A DNA stretch of 64,000 nucleotides from Ferrovibrio sp. (GCF_002796975.1 NZ_PEKV01000005.1:407396-471395); one strand, 5' to 3'; positions 20,113-30,367 are shown, counted from the first letter of the stretch. Notes: generated by a model from the sequence alone, not told the origin. Made by a program: numbers and translations.

Positions 20113-20336
20113 ATGGCGCGCCGAATTTGAGCGACGGTCAGTGCGCGAGCGCATGAATCAGACCTCGATCAATGCTTATAGCCGCTCTTTCCCATGCCCC
20201 ATAACACTATGCGCAACCGCGCGAGCTGCGGCAAACGTGGGGCCTACTCAAAGCCAGGCGGGCGTCGAAACTTTGCTACAAGAGCGATATCAGTGACGAA
20301 ATGGTGCGGGCCTGGCGTCGGCAACATGGCGAGTAG
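20113..20336 (+). pseudogene. frameshifted paralog of the small secreted Cys protein at 34209-34499
   Basis: ...GCCTACTCAAAGCCAGGCGGG...CTTTGCTACAAGAGCGATATCAGTGACGAAATGGTGCGGGCCTGGCGTCGGCAA aligns to SAYSKPGG...LCYKNDISDEMVRGWRRSNGQ, upstream reading frame broken. Confidence 0.75.
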
Positions 20337-20370
20337 CGCGTGAAGTATTGCGCAGACATCGATGTACGGG

Positions 20371-20384
20371 AGAATCTACCGGCG
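20371..20384 (+). repeat. dispersed junction motif copy (agaatctaccggcg)
   Basis: intergenic. Confidence 0.45.
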
Positions 20385-20453
20385 CATATAGAATGAAAAA
20401 TCGACTGAATGAAATGGCGCTGATTTGGTTGTATCAGGTGGCTTATTAGGGCG

Positions 20454-21128
20454 TCAGGTGTTTCGTAAGGACTTTGCTATGACCGGGCTTTCCAGATAAC
20501 GCTTCAGAGCCGCGATCGTCTCCCGGGATGAAACAAGAATATGGTTGATCATGGCTTGTTCGGCGGTCTGCGGGCTTTGGGTTAATAGTGCAGCGAGAAT
20601 GGCATTGTGTTCGTTGATTCGCTGCTCACTGAATTCCTCGAGCGAGGCAACGATATGACGATAGCGACTGGTGCGAGCGCGGAAACCGACCAAGCAATCC
20701 TGCAGTGGTTTGTTGTTGCAGGCTTCGATGATGATGCGGTGGAAATCCGCACCGAGCTCTAGAGCTTCCCCGAATTCGCGTTTGGCCCCAGCTTGCTGCA
20801 TGCCTTCGATATTGGATTTTAGCTTCTGCGTGTCACGCCGCGTCAAGTTCTCGACGGCGAGCCGCGTGGCCAGCCCCTCCAGCGTGGCGCGCACGATAAA
20901 AAGCTGCTCGGCCTCCTCGATATTCAGCGCCCGTACGGCGACGCGGCCGGTGCTGCTGCGTTCGACGAATCCTTCTTGCTCAAGCTGTACCAATGCTTCG
21001 CGGATCGGGCTACGGCTGGTCTGGAAATGCTGGGCAAGCTCCGGCTCGCTCAGTTTCTCGCCTGGCTTTAGCGTGCCAAAGATGATGGCTTGCCGCAGTT
21101 CACTGGTGGCTTTTTCTTGAAGCAGCAT
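20454..21128 (-). CDS. GntR family (FadR-type) transcriptional regulator
   Basis: LRQAIIFGTLKPGEKLSEPELAQHFQTSRSPIREALVQLEQEGFV. Confidence 0.9.
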   Translation of the reverse strand: MLLQEKATSELRQAIIFGTLKPGEKLSEPELAQHFQTSRSPIREALVQLEQEGFVERSSTGRVAVRALNIEEAEQLFIVRATLEGLATRLAVENLTRRDTQKLKSNIEGMQQAGAKREFGEALELGADFHRIIIEACNNKPLQDCLVGFRARTSRYRHIVASLEEFSEQRINEHNAILAALLTQSPQTAEQAMINHILVSSRETIAALKRYLESPVIAKSLRNT

Positions 21129-21160
21129 GCTGGGATCTCAGATCTAGCGCGGTCGCATAA

Positions 21161-22255
21161 TCATGGGCTGCCGATCCGCCCGGACAATTGTTCCAGCGCG
21201 GCCGCACCCGCATGGACCGACAGTGTTAGGCAATAGACGATTTCCTCGCCAGGTTCCAGAAAGCGAATCTGTCCGCCCCGTTCCAACTCGGCCCGCGGCC
21301 CGGCGCGGTTGGTCGCAGGTTCGATCGCCAGCACATTCATGCCAGGGCCGAAATGGCGCCAGATCTGCAGTGCGGGCAAGGTGCTCGCGTCATACTCAAC
21401 CTGCACCGCCAGACCGCTGCCCAGCGTCGCGTTGACCAGCGCTGCCGAGACCCGGCCATTCGGTCCGGGCAGGGGATTTACTTCGAGAATCTCATCCACC
21501 GCTTCTGCAAACGGTCCCTGCTGCCTTAAGAAAGCGGTGTGCGTGTCGGGGCGCGGCTCGCGGCCTGGCGGCAGCAGCAGGGCTGCGCCGGCATCGAGCA
21601 GTGGGAAACCGAAATTCAGGTGATAAAGCTGCATATGCGGCGTTGGGCGATAGCCGGCATTGCGGATCTGGTCGATGATGGTCAATGTCGCGCCACCGAG
21701 CGGCATTTCAATCCGTCGCCGCAGCTCCAGGGTTTCGCCATACATCATGCTCTGGCGCACTGCACCTTCGCAGTAGAACCGGCAGTCATCGCCCTCCCAG
21801 GTTTCGCCCTGGCCTAGGAAACGTGCCGGAGTCTGGCTGATGCGGCCATGCAGAGGGTACTGCGCGCTTTCGCGTCTTGGCCCAAAATGGCTGGCCGGTC
21901 CCTCAGCGGCACCACGGACATGATCGAGACCGCAGGTCACCATCATTCCATCCATACTGCGCAACAGCCCGGCGCCCTTTTCCTCTTCGGCGATATGCAG
22001 GCCTGGCGCGCGGAATCCGTTGGCAGACCGCCAGGACAGCGGCAAGCCGTTGAAGCGCAGTTCGCCAATGTCAAAACCGCGATCCACCATCACTCGGGCT
22101 TCTAGGCCGCCACCAGAGCGCAGGTCGAGATAGCGCACAGACCGCTCTGGCCCATCGTCATAGCTGCCGGGGATAATGCCAGCGACCTGTTCCAGTCGCC
22201 CAATGCGGCGGAACAATTCCATGCGGGTAAAATGCTGGCCGAACAGGCTGACCAT
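21161..22255 (-). CDS. aldose 1-epimerase-like protein (DUF4432-type)
   Basis: RYLDLRSGGGLEARVMVDRGFDIGELRFNGLPLSW; LYHLNFGFPLL; start moved to M at 22255. Confidence 0.75.
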   Translation of the reverse strand: MVSLFGQHFTRMELFRRIGRLEQVAGIIPGSYDDGPERSVRYLDLRSGGGLEARVMVDRGFDIGELRFNGLPLSWRSANGFRAPGLHIAEEEKGAGLLRSMDGMMVTCGLDHVRGAAEGPASHFGPRRESAQYPLHGRISQTPARFLGQGETWEGDDCRFYCEGAVRQSMMYGETLELRRRIEMPLGGATLTIIDQIRNAGYRPTPHMQLYHLNFGFPLLDAGAALLLPPGREPRPDTHTAFLRQQGPFAEAVDEILEVNPLPGPNGRVSAALVNATLGSGLAVQVEYDASTLPALQIWRHFGPGMNVLAIEPATNRAGPRAELERGGQIRFLEPGEEIVYCLTLSVHAGAAALEQLSGRIGSP

Positions 22256-22266
22256 TGTTGATCCGT

Positions 22267-22986
22267 TCAAAAGGTGGCGCGACCGCCGGTGGCGTCGAAC
22301 ACCGCGCCGGTGGTGAAGCTGCATTCTGGGCTGGCCATCCAGCAGACCATGGCAGAGATCTCATCGAGTTCGCCAAACCGGCCCATGGGAATTTTCGATA
22401 GCATATAATCGATATGTTCCTGCTTCATCTGCGCGAACAACGGCGTGCGTACTGCTGCCGGCGCCAGGCAGTTGGCGCGAACACCAGTGGTCGCTAACTC
22501 TTTGCCTAGCGATTTGATCAGGCCGATCACCCCCGCTTTCGACGCGCTGTAGGCACCCGCATTCGGGTTGCCTTCCTTGCCCGCCACCGAGGCGAGCGCG
22601 ACGATACGTCCGTAATTGCCCTTCAGCATAGGGGGGACCACGGCACGGCAGCAATGGAACATGCCGAGCAAGTTGACTTGGATGACGCTCGCCCAGTCGG
22701 CTACCGGATAATCCCAGGTCGTTGCATTCGGGCCGGTGATGCCGGCGCTGGCGACAAGGATGTCGAGCCGGCCATGGCGTTCCATAATCTCCTCGGCTGC
22801 ACGCGCCGTATCACCCGCATCGGTGATGTCGAGTAGCCGGGTTTCTCCAATGTCGGATTGCTGCCGGTCCCAGACCACGATCCGGGCGCCCTCGGCAGCT
22901 AATTGCCCCGCTACCTCATGGCCAATGCCCGACGCACCGCCGGTCACCACCGCTACCTGGCCGGCGAATCTGTTGCTTTGCTTCAT
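22267..22986 (-). CDS. SDR family oxidoreductase
   Basis: VAVVTGGASGIG, NNAG-like VASAGITG, YSASKAGVIGL. Confidence 0.9.
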   Translation of the reverse strand: MKQSNRFAGQVAVVTGGASGIGHEVAGQLAAEGARIVVWDRQQSDIGETRLLDITDAGDTARAAEEIMERHGRLDILVASAGITGPNATTWDYPVADWASVIQVNLLGMFHCCRAVVPPMLKGNYGRIVALASVAGKEGNPNAGAYSASKAGVIGLIKSLGKELATTGVRANCLAPAAVRTPLFAQMKQEHIDYMLSKIPMGRFGELDEISAMVCWMASPECSFTTGAVFDATGGRATF

Positions 22987-23043
22987 GAATCCTCCCTGTG
23001 CAGGCGAGCGCGTCGCCAGGCACAACCTACGCTTGACAGAGAT

Positions 23044-23077
23044 AACTGTCGACCATATTCTAAATCTGTCGACAGAA
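23044..23077. promoter_or_regulatory. two candidate GntR operator half/full sites (aactgtcgacca, ctgtcgacag)
   Basis: CTGTCGACAG at 23066-23075 plus CTGTCGAC at 23046-23053 in a divergent promoter. Confidence 0.6.
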
Positions 23078-23105
23078 ACTCGGCAACAAGCCGGTACCCG
23101 GGAGG

Positions 23106-24308
23106 ATGCATATGAGTCGGATTAGCAAGGTGGCCTGCAAACTGATCTCTGAGCCGTTGCCGGCCGGATGGACTGCTGCGCATGGCACCAGCCACAAGCG
23201 GGATGAATGCTTGGTCTTTGTCACGACCGAGGATGGCCTGGTCGGCATGGGCGAGGCCTATCACGCCTTTTCGCCGAAAGTGATGGCCTCGATCGTCGAG
23301 GAGCATCTGGCCGATATCGTGGTCGGCCGCGATTCCTCCGAGATACAGCTGCTGTGGGAAGAGATGTTCTTCTCCGCCGGCCAGCTCGGCTCGGCGGCGG
23401 TCGCCGCGATCTCCGGCATCGATATCGCACTGTGGGATCTGATGGGGCGCCGCCTGAACCGTCCGATTGCCGACCTGCTCGGCGGCGGCGGGGTGAAGCG
23501 CATACCGACCTATGTTGGCTGCATGTGCCTCGGTTTCCAGGATGCCAAATCCTTGCGTGAGGAAGTGCGCGGCTATGTCGCCGATGGGTTCACGGCGCTG
23601 AAGGTGCGCGGCGGCCTGAATCTCGATGCAGATCTCGAGGCGGTAGCCGTCACCCGCGAGGCTGCCGGTTCGCATGTCGATATAATGATTGACGCCAATT
23701 CCGCATATTCTCCGCCGGAAAGCCTGCAGCTGGCGCGCCGGCTGGAACGCTACAACACCTTCTGGCTCGAGGATCCATTCGATTTCAGCGTCGCCTATCA
23801 CCATGCCGATATGGGCTGGTTGCGCAAGAATTCGCCGGTGCCGATCGCATCCGGCGGCAATGTCTACACGCGCTTCAATGCGCGCAGCCTGATCGATGCC
23901 GGCGGTGTCGATTACCTGACGCCCGACGTCACAAAATGCGGCGGCATTTCAGAAGGTATGAAGATCGCAGCCCTGGCCAGCGCCTTCAATATCACCGTCG
24001 CGCCACACACCGTGGTCGGCGTCGGCACCGTGGCGGGCGTGCATTATGCGGCGGCGCTGCCGACCCACATCCGCGGCCACCTGGAATGGGATGCCTCGAT
24101 CAACAACCCGCTGCGCGATGACCTCTGTGTGCCGGCGCTGGATCTTGCGAAGGGCTCGGTGAGAGTGCCGCAGGGCCCCGGCCTCGGTATCGCCCTGCCC
24201 GGGCCGGCCGCGCTGGAGCGTTTTGCCTTTATCGCCGGCCGCGAGATTTCGATGCCGCCGCGTCAGCGTCGCTGGGATCCGAACCGGCCGCAGGCGGCGG
24301 CCGAATGA
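23106..24308 (+). CDS. mandelate racemase/muconate lactonizing enzyme family dehydratase
   Basis: enolase-superfamily motifs ALKVRGG, IMIDANSAYSP, FWLEDPF. Confidence 0.85.
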   Translation: MHMSRISKVACKLISEPLPAGWTAAHGTSHKRDECLVFVTTEDGLVGMGEAYHAFSPKVMASIVEEHLADIVVGRDSSEIQLLWEEMFFSAGQLGSAAVAAISGIDIALWDLMGRRLNRPIADLLGGGGVKRIPTYVGCMCLGFQDAKSLREEVRGYVADGFTALKVRGGLNLDADLEAVAVTREAAGSHVDIMIDANSAYSPPESLQLARRLERYNTFWLEDPFDFSVAYHHADMGWLRKNSPVPIASGGNVYTRFNARSLIDAGGVDYLTPDVTKCGGISEGMKIAALASAFNITVAPHTVVGVGTVAGVHYAAALPTHIRGHLEWDASINNPLRDDLCVPALDLAKGSVRVPQGPGLGIALPGPAALERFAFIAGREISMPPRQRRWDPNRPQAAAE

Positions 24309-24317
24309 CCTCTAAAA

Positions 24318-24327
24318 CTGTCGACAG
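24318..24327. promoter_or_regulatory. third copy of CTGTCGACAG, upstream of the ABC transporter operon
   Basis: exact 10-bp palindrome. Confidence 0.6.
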
Positions 24328-24409
24328 AAGCAGGAGGCTTTGGCCGCACAGTCCTTGAACCGTGCCATTTCTGATAAAACCAACATAACCCTGGGGAGGG
24401 GTGCCTAAG

Positions 24410-25705
24410 ATGAGGACCAAATCAAAACTTCGCCTGGCCGTACTGGCCATGGCAGGGGCGCTGCTGGCGCCAGTCGCGGCATTGGCGCAGACGGTCACGA
24501 TGTGGACCTTCCTGAATCCGGCGAGCGAGACACCGCGCGACCGCGCGCTCAAGCAAATCATCGACAAGTTCGAAACCGCCAATCCGGGCATCAAAATCAA
24601 AGTCGAAAGCCAGGTCTGGTTCACACTGGCGGAAAAATTCGTGATGGCTCATCGCTCGCGCAGCGCGCCTGATATCGGCTGGGTGAACGGCGAGAATATG
24701 GGCCTACTGGTGAATTCAGGCGTGGCAGAGGATCTCGGCCCGCTGATTACCTCGAAATGGACGCCGGCGCTGCGCCAGGACCTGGTGCTGCCGCAGGCTT
24801 ATGAATGGGTGAAGACCGGTGGCAAGCAGGTGGCGGTGCCGATCATGGCGCTGTCGATCGTGCTGTTCTATCGCAAGGATCTGATGCGCGAGGTCGGCAT
24901 CGATCCGGCCGGCATCAAGACCTGGGACGACCTGGCTGCGGCGGCGGCGAAGATGCAGCGCAGCAACGGCCCGAATGTAGAACGGTGGGGCGTCGGCATG
25001 CATCTGTCGACCGACAAGACCACCATGTCGTTTGGCGCCAATGCGCTGGCGGCGGCGCAGGGCGGCAAGCTGTTCGGCGACAAATGCAGCGCGCTGCTGG
25101 CCAACGAAAACGGCGTGCGCGCGCTTAACATGCAGGCCGACCTGATCCGCAAGCACAAGGTCGCCAGCCAGGAAAGCTTCGCCTATACGCTGGACGACGT
25201 GATCGAGCAGTTCATCGCCGGCAAGGTCGCGCTCGCCAGCAGTGGCAATGGCCGCTTCGGCAATGTGATGGAAAAGGCCACCTGGAATGGCAAGGAATTG
25301 GGCATGCTGCCCTGGCCGAGCCTGGACGGCAAAAAGCCGGGCCCGCAGATCATGTCAGGTTGGTTTGCCTCGATCTCTAAGGATTCGAAACAGAAAGAGG
25401 CAGCGGCCAAATTCGTTGCCTACATGACCGGTCCGGACGGCATGGAAATCTGGGCCGAGCCAGGCGGCCAGGTGCCGCTGTTCAAATCGGTCTTTGACAA
25501 GCCGGTTTTCAAGGATGCCAAATACGACCCGCTGCGCCAGCTGTCGCAGATGTGGGCCGATGCCGAAGTCTGGCTGCCGGCGGAATGCAACGCCGCCCGC
25601 ACCTTCGTCGACCTAAACACGGCGACGCAGCGCGTGGTGCTGGGCAATGTCGACCCGATGGCGGCCCTGCGCGAAGCCGAAGCCGCATCGGCCGGCCGGC
25701 AGTAA
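24410..25705 (+). CDS. sugar ABC transporter substrate-binding protein
   Basis: signal peptide; VTMWTFLNP...KQIIDKFETANPGIKIKVE. Confidence 0.9.
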   Translation: MRTKSKLRLAVLAMAGALLAPVAALAQTVTMWTFLNPASETPRDRALKQIIDKFETANPGIKIKVESQVWFTLAEKFVMAHRSRSAPDIGWVNGENMGLLVNSGVAEDLGPLITSKWTPALRQDLVLPQAYEWVKTGGKQVAVPIMALSIVLFYRKDLMREVGIDPAGIKTWDDLAAAAAKMQRSNGPNVERWGVGMHLSTDKTTMSFGANALAAAQGGKLFGDKCSALLANENGVRALNMQADLIRKHKVASQESFAYTLDDVIEQFIAGKVALASSGNGRFGNVMEKATWNGKELGMLPWPSLDGKKPGPQIMSGWFASISKDSKQKEAAAKFVAYMTGPDGMEIWAEPGGQVPLFKSVFDKPVFKDAKYDPLRQLSQMWADAEVWLPAECNAARTFVDLNTATQRVVLGNVDPMAALREAEAASAGRQ

Positions 25706-25744
25706 GCTAACTCGAGCGAGTGACCGGCAGAGGATGATTGGTGT

Positions 25745-26629
25745 GTGATGATGGATGGACAGCGTACGCCCTTCCAGGCCTACCGATATCTTCTGCCGGC
25801 GCTGGTTCTCGAAGCGGGTTTCGTCTTCGCCCCACTTGCGCTCAGCCTATTTTACAGCGTGCATCGGGTGCGCTATTACCAGCTCGGTGACTTTAACGGC
25901 GTCCAGAATTACCTCGACGTACTCAGCCACCGGCTGTTTCTGAACTCCTTCCTGGTGACTTGTAGCTTCAGCCTAATGGCGCTGGCGCTCACCTTCGCCG
26001 TCGGGTTTGGCCTTGCGCTGTTCCTGAACCGCGATACCAGTGGCAGCATCCTGCTGCGCACCATCGTGTTGCTACCCTATGTGATTGCCATGCTGGTCGG
26101 CTCCATGCTGCTGAAGTGGATTTTCTCCACCGATGCCGGTCTGGTGCCCCTGGCGGCCGCCTGGTTCAATATCACCAGCCCGACCATCCTGGCCGACCCC
26201 GACTATGCGATGGCCGCCATGGTCGCCAATGGCATCTGGCGCGATTCTGCTTTTGCCATGGTGATGCTGCTGGCGGGCTTGCGCAGCATACCGCCAAACT
26301 TGATTCTGGCGGCGCGCATAGATGGCGCCGGTTCTTTCATGATCTTCCGGCGCATCATGCTGCCACTGCTGCGTCCCGCCATCCTGATCACGTTGATTCG
26401 GCTGCTGCTGCATTTCGCAAATGTGCTGACCTTCCCGCTGATCCTGACCGGCGGCGGGCCCAACAATGCCACCGAGACCCTGGCGCTGCGGATTTTCCGC
26501 ATTGGCTTCGAGGATTTCGACCTTGGCAAGGCCAATGCCATGGCCATCGTGCTCTGCCTGTTCAATATCGTCGCCGTCATTCTGCTGCTCGCAGTGTTCC
26601 GCAAGACACGGGGAGGGCAGAGCCTGTGA
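25745..26629 (+). CDS. sugar ABC transporter permease (UgpA/MalF type)
   Basis: AARIDGAGSFMIFRRIMLPLLRPAI EAA-like loop. Confidence 0.9.
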   Translation: MMMDGQRTPFQAYRYLLPALVLEAGFVFAPLALSLFYSVHRVRYYQLGDFNGVQNYLDVLSHRLFLNSFLVTCSFSLMALALTFAVGFGLALFLNRDTSGSILLRTIVLLPYVIAMLVGSMLLKWIFSTDAGLVPLAAAWFNITSPTILADPDYAMAAMVANGIWRDSAFAMVMLLAGLRSIPPNLILAARIDGAGSFMIFRRIMLPLLRPAILITLIRLLLHFANVLTFPLILTGGGPNNATETLALRIFRIGFEDFDLGKANAMAIVLCLFNIVAVILLLAVFRKTRGGQSL

Positions 26630-27465
26630 TGGCCGTGCTGCGCTCCGCCCCGCTGCGCCACCTGCTGCGCGGCCTGGTCTCTGCCGTCATCGTCGTGGCG
26701 GCGCTGTTCCCAATCTTCTGGGGCCTGATGACATCACTTAAGCCGGCGCGCGACATCGTGACCTTCCCGCCCAGCCTGTTGCCCGCCACGGTGACTTTGG
26801 AGCATTACGCGACGATCTTCAAAGCCGGCGCGCTTGGTTTCTTGCTAAACAGCCTGCTGGTTTCGGCCGGCACCGTCGCGCTGTGCATCGGCCTCGGCGC
26901 GCTGGCGGCCTATGGCCTCGCGCGTTTTGAGTTCCCGGGCAAGCGCGCCGTCCTCGTCGCCATCATCGCTGTCATGAGTATCCCAGTCGCCTCGCTGCTG
27001 ATCCCGACCTATACGCTGATCGCCGAGATTGGCCTGGTGAACACCCATGTCGGCCTCATCTTGGTCTACAGTGCCTATCAGCTGCCGATCGTGATCTGGA
27101 TCCTGGCTGCCTATTACCAGAGCCTGCCAATCGAGCTGGAATGGTCGGCGATGATGGATGGCTACAGCCGGTTCCAAGCCTTGTGGAAGGTGGTGTTGCC
27201 GCTGTCGCGACCCGGGCTGATCGCGGCCGGCCTGTTCGTGGTGGTGTTCGCTTGGAACGATTTCGTCGTCGCGGTGACGCTGTTGTCGTCGGAAGACACG
27301 CGCACGCTGCCCATTGGCATCTACAATTTCCTCGGCTTCTACGGCCGGGAATGGGGGCCGCTGCTGGCGGCATCCATGGTTTCGACAATCCCGCTGTTGG
27401 TGATCTTCGTGGTCCTGCAGCGCTATTTCATGGCCGGCATGACCAATGGCAGCGTCAAGGGGTGA
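26629..27465 (+). CDS. sugar ABC transporter permease (UgpE/MalG type)
   Basis: ATG overlaps upstream TGA; SAMMDGYSRFQALWKVVLPLSRPGL. Confidence 0.9.
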   Translation: MAVLRSAPLRHLLRGLVSAVIVVAALFPIFWGLMTSLKPARDIVTFPPSLLPATVTLEHYATIFKAGALGFLLNSLLVSAGTVALCIGLGALAAYGLARFEFPGKRAVLVAIIAVMSIPVASLLIPTYTLIAEIGLVNTHVGLILVYSAYQLPIVIWILAAYYQSLPIELEWSAMMDGYSRFQALWKVVLPLSRPGLIAAGLFVVVFAWNDFVVAVTLLSSEDTRTLPIGIYNFLGFYGREWGPLLAASMVSTIPLLVIFVVLQRYFMAGMTNGSVKG

Positions 27466-27472
27466 TTGGGGT

Positions 27473-28600
27473 ATGATTGAAGGTAGTGGCGCTTCCATTG
27501 AGTTTCGTGGCATCGGCAAGCGATATGGCGAAACCGTTGCGCTTGCCGATCTCGACCTGACGATCCAGCCAGGTGAGTTCGTTTCCCTGCTGGGGCCTTC
27601 GGGCTCGGGCAAGACGACGACGCTCAACATTCTGGCTGGGCTGATCAGTGCCGACAGCGGCAGCATCATGATCGGCGATACCGACGTGACGTATCTGTCG
27701 CCTGATCGGCGCGGCATCGCCATGGTGTTCCAAAATTACGCGCTCTATCCACATATGACGATTGCCGAGAATCTCGCCTTTCCGCTGCAGGCACGCGGTC
27801 GCAATCTCAGCCGGCTTGCGATCAAGGCAAAAGTGCAGGATGTGGCGGACACGCTGGGCATCGGTCACCTGCTGGCGCGCTATCCAAAGGAAATCTCTGG
27901 CGGACAGCAGCAGCGCGTGGCACTGGGTCGCGCCATGGTGCGCGATCCAAAAGTGTTTCTGTTGGACGAGCCGTTGTCCAACCTAGATGCACGGCTGCGG
28001 CTCAAGATGCGCCGCGACCTCAAGGCGCTACACCAGCGGCTGCGCTCTACCATTGTCTATGTCACGCACGACCAGAGCGAGGCCATGTCGCTGTCGGACC
28101 GTATCGCCATCTACCAGGGCGGCCGGTTGCAGCAATGCGGCACACCGGCCGATATCTATCGCCGGCCGGCCAATGCCTTCGTTGCCAATTTTATGGGCGA
28201 GCGCGAGATGAACAACCTGCCGGGCACAGTGGTGCAGACTGGCGGGGGGGTCGTTTTCAAGGCCGAGGGGTTGGATCTGACGTTGCCATCGACGTTGAGC
28301 GGCTGGGCAAGGTTCCACGATCGCGCCGTCACGCTCGGCATCCGGCCGCAGGGCGTGCAGATCGGCCAGCGCGCTGATGCTACGCAATGCGAGGCGGTGT
28401 TGCGCCTGGTGGAGCATGCCGGCACCGAGCAGTTCTTTTATGCGCAGGCCGGCGGCGTCGAACTGAGTGGCGCGGCGGCACCGGATACGCCGCTGGCGAT
28501 CGGCGACCGCGTGTCGCTCACGCTGCTGTCGCGCGAACTCTACCTGTTTGACACGGCCAGCGGCGCGGCACTGGTGCAGGGTGGCGATCTGGCCGCATGA
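27473..28600 (+). CDS. sugar ABC transporter ATP-binding protein (UgpC/MalK type)
   Basis: GPSGSGKTTTLNILAGL, SGGQQQRVALGRAMVRDPKVFLLDEPLSNLDA. Confidence 0.93.
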   Translation: MIEGSGASIEFRGIGKRYGETVALADLDLTIQPGEFVSLLGPSGSGKTTTLNILAGLISADSGSIMIGDTDVTYLSPDRRGIAMVFQNYALYPHMTIAENLAFPLQARGRNLSRLAIKAKVQDVADTLGIGHLLARYPKEISGGQQQRVALGRAMVRDPKVFLLDEPLSNLDARLRLKMRRDLKALHQRLRSTIVYVTHDQSEAMSLSDRIAIYQGGRLQQCGTPADIYRRPANAFVANFMGEREMNNLPGTVVQTGGGVVFKAEGLDLTLPSTLSGWARFHDRAVTLGIRPQGVQIGQRADATQCEAVLRLVEHAGTEQFFYAQAGGVELSGAAAPDTPLAIGDRVSLTLLSRELYLFDTASGAALVQGGDLAA

Positions 28601-28607
28601 TGCAGCC

Positions 28608-29507
28608 ATGAAGCAACTCTCCCTTCATGCATGCCTGCCAAGGAATTTCCGTTCCATCCTGAACAATGGCTGGGCGGAGCGTCGGCGCAATGGCGCTGCG
28701 GCCGACTGCTTCCTCGAAGGCCCCTACTGCGATGAAAAGGGCTGGCTTTGGTGCGTCGATATCGCCAACAGCCGGATTCTCACGCTGTCGCCCGACGGCG
28801 CCTGGGAGGTCGCGCATCAATATGACGGCTGGCCCACCGGCCTGAAGCTCGATCGGCAGGGCCATTGCCTGATAGCTGACAACCGCTGGGGCTTGCTGCG
28901 CCTCGATCTGGCAACTGGTCAGCGCGAAGTGCTGGCTGACAGTTTTGAAGGCGCGCCTCTGCATGGCCCGAACGACGTAACCATTGCCGCGAATGGCGAT
29001 GTCTATTTCACCGACCAGGGCGATTCCGACATCCTACGGCCCTACGGGCGGGTCTTCCGCTGGCGCGAAGGCCGGGAGCTGGAGTTGATTGCCGCCGGCT
29101 TTCCCAGTCCGAACGGCCTAGTGCTGACGCCGGATGAACGCCTGCTCTATGTCGCCGTGACGCAGGCCAATGCAATCTGGCGCGTGATCCTGCGTCCCGA
29201 TGGCGGTGTCGGCAAGGTCGGGCATTTCGTGCAGATGTCGGGCTCGCTGGGTGGCGGGCCGGATGGACTCGCGATGGATGCCGCCGGCAATCTGCTGGTC
29301 TGCCACGCGTTGGCTGGCTGTGTGATCGTCTACGATCGTCTCGGCGAACCCATCGACCGAATCCAGACGGCTGAAGGCCTCATTCCAACCAATCTGACGT
29401 TCTCGCGGCGCGAACCAGGCCGCCTGTTTGTGACCGAAGCCGAGACGGGAACAATTCAGACAATCCGTCTTGACCATCCGGGCCACCATCCCTTCACTTT
29501 GGAGTGA
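28608..29507 (+). CDS. SMP-30/gluconolactonase family protein
   Basis: EGPYCDEKGWLWCVDIANSRI; GPNDVTIAANGDVYFTDQG; SPNGLVLTPDERLLYVA. Confidence 0.88.
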   Translation: MKQLSLHACLPRNFRSILNNGWAERRRNGAAADCFLEGPYCDEKGWLWCVDIANSRILTLSPDGAWEVAHQYDGWPTGLKLDRQGHCLIADNRWGLLRLDLATGQREVLADSFEGAPLHGPNDVTIAANGDVYFTDQGDSDILRPYGRVFRWREGRELELIAAGFPSPNGLVLTPDERLLYVAVTQANAIWRVILRPDGGVGKVGHFVQMSGSLGGGPDGLAMDAAGNLLVCHALAGCVIVYDRLGEPIDRIQTAEGLIPTNLTFSRREPGRLFVTEAETGTIQTIRLDHPGHHPFTLE

Positions 29508-29510
29508 CAG

Positions 29511-30317
29511 ATGCAGGAGTTCAACGGGCGCGTTGCAGTGGTGACGGGCGGTGGAAGCGGTATCGGTCTTGGTGCAGCGGAAGCCCTGTTGATTGAGGGC
29601 GCGCGCGTTGCCTTGCTGGGCCATGACTCAAACCAGATTGCATCTGCCGTCGAAAAACTTGCTAGCCGATATCCGGACCGAGTCTGGGGTTTTGATGGCG
29701 ATGTGCGCAATCTGGCCAAGCTGGAAGCCGCAGTGAAGGATGTGATGCACCGTGCTGGTCGGATCGATCATCTGGTCTGCGCTGCCGGCATCCAGGTGCC
29801 GGGCACGGCGGTTTCAGCTAGCGAGGCGGACTGGTTGCGTGTCATCGATACCAATCTTTCCGGCGCCTTCCGCGCCTGCAAAGCGGTGTTACCAACGATG
29901 ACCGCGGGTGGCGGCGGTTCCGTCGTGCTGGTCTCGTCGATCCAGGCCCTGCGTGGAAAACCCAATGGCGTTGCCTATATCGCCGCCAAGGGCGGATTGA
30001 ACGCCATGACGCGTGCGATGGCACTCGATCATGCCAAGGACGGTATCCGCATCAATGTCGTCTGCCCCGGGGTGGTCGATACACCAATGCTGCGCGAGGC
30101 GGCGGCGCGTGTCGTGTCATCAGACGTGAGCGACAGCATTGACACACTGGTGCAGCGCTGGGCATCGGCGCAGCCTCTCGCGGCTGCTATCGAGAAGCCC
30201 TGTGGGCCCGCCGATGTGGCGCAAATGATTCTGTTTCTACTGAGTTCTCGCGCGGCTTATGTGACCGGGTCAGAATTTATGGTCGATGGCGGGCTTGGGG
30301 CCAAACTGGCGCTCTAG
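29511..30317 (+). CDS. SDR family oxidoreductase
   Basis: VAVVTGGGSGIGLG; YIAAKGGLNAMTRA. Confidence 0.9.
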   Translation: MQEFNGRVAVVTGGGSGIGLGAAEALLIEGARVALLGHDSNQIASAVEKLASRYPDRVWGFDGDVRNLAKLEAAVKDVMHRAGRIDHLVCAAGIQVPGTAVSASEADWLRVIDTNLSGAFRACKAVLPTMTAGGGGSVVLVSSIQALRGKPNGVAYIAAKGGLNAMTRAMALDHAKDGIRINVVCPGVVDTPMLREAAARVVSSDVSDSIDTLVQRWASAQPLAAAIEKPCGPADVAQMILFLLSSRAAYVTGSEFMVDGGLGAKLAL

Positions 30318-30367
30318 TTGATACTGGTTTCACGATCGGTCTTGGTTTCTCTATTGGCCGCGGTGTC

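Noticed and set aside
26116-26628. extended N-terminus of the second ABC permease ORF
   Set aside because: Overlaps the first permease; ATG at 26629, overlapping the upstream stop by 1 bp, is the natural start.
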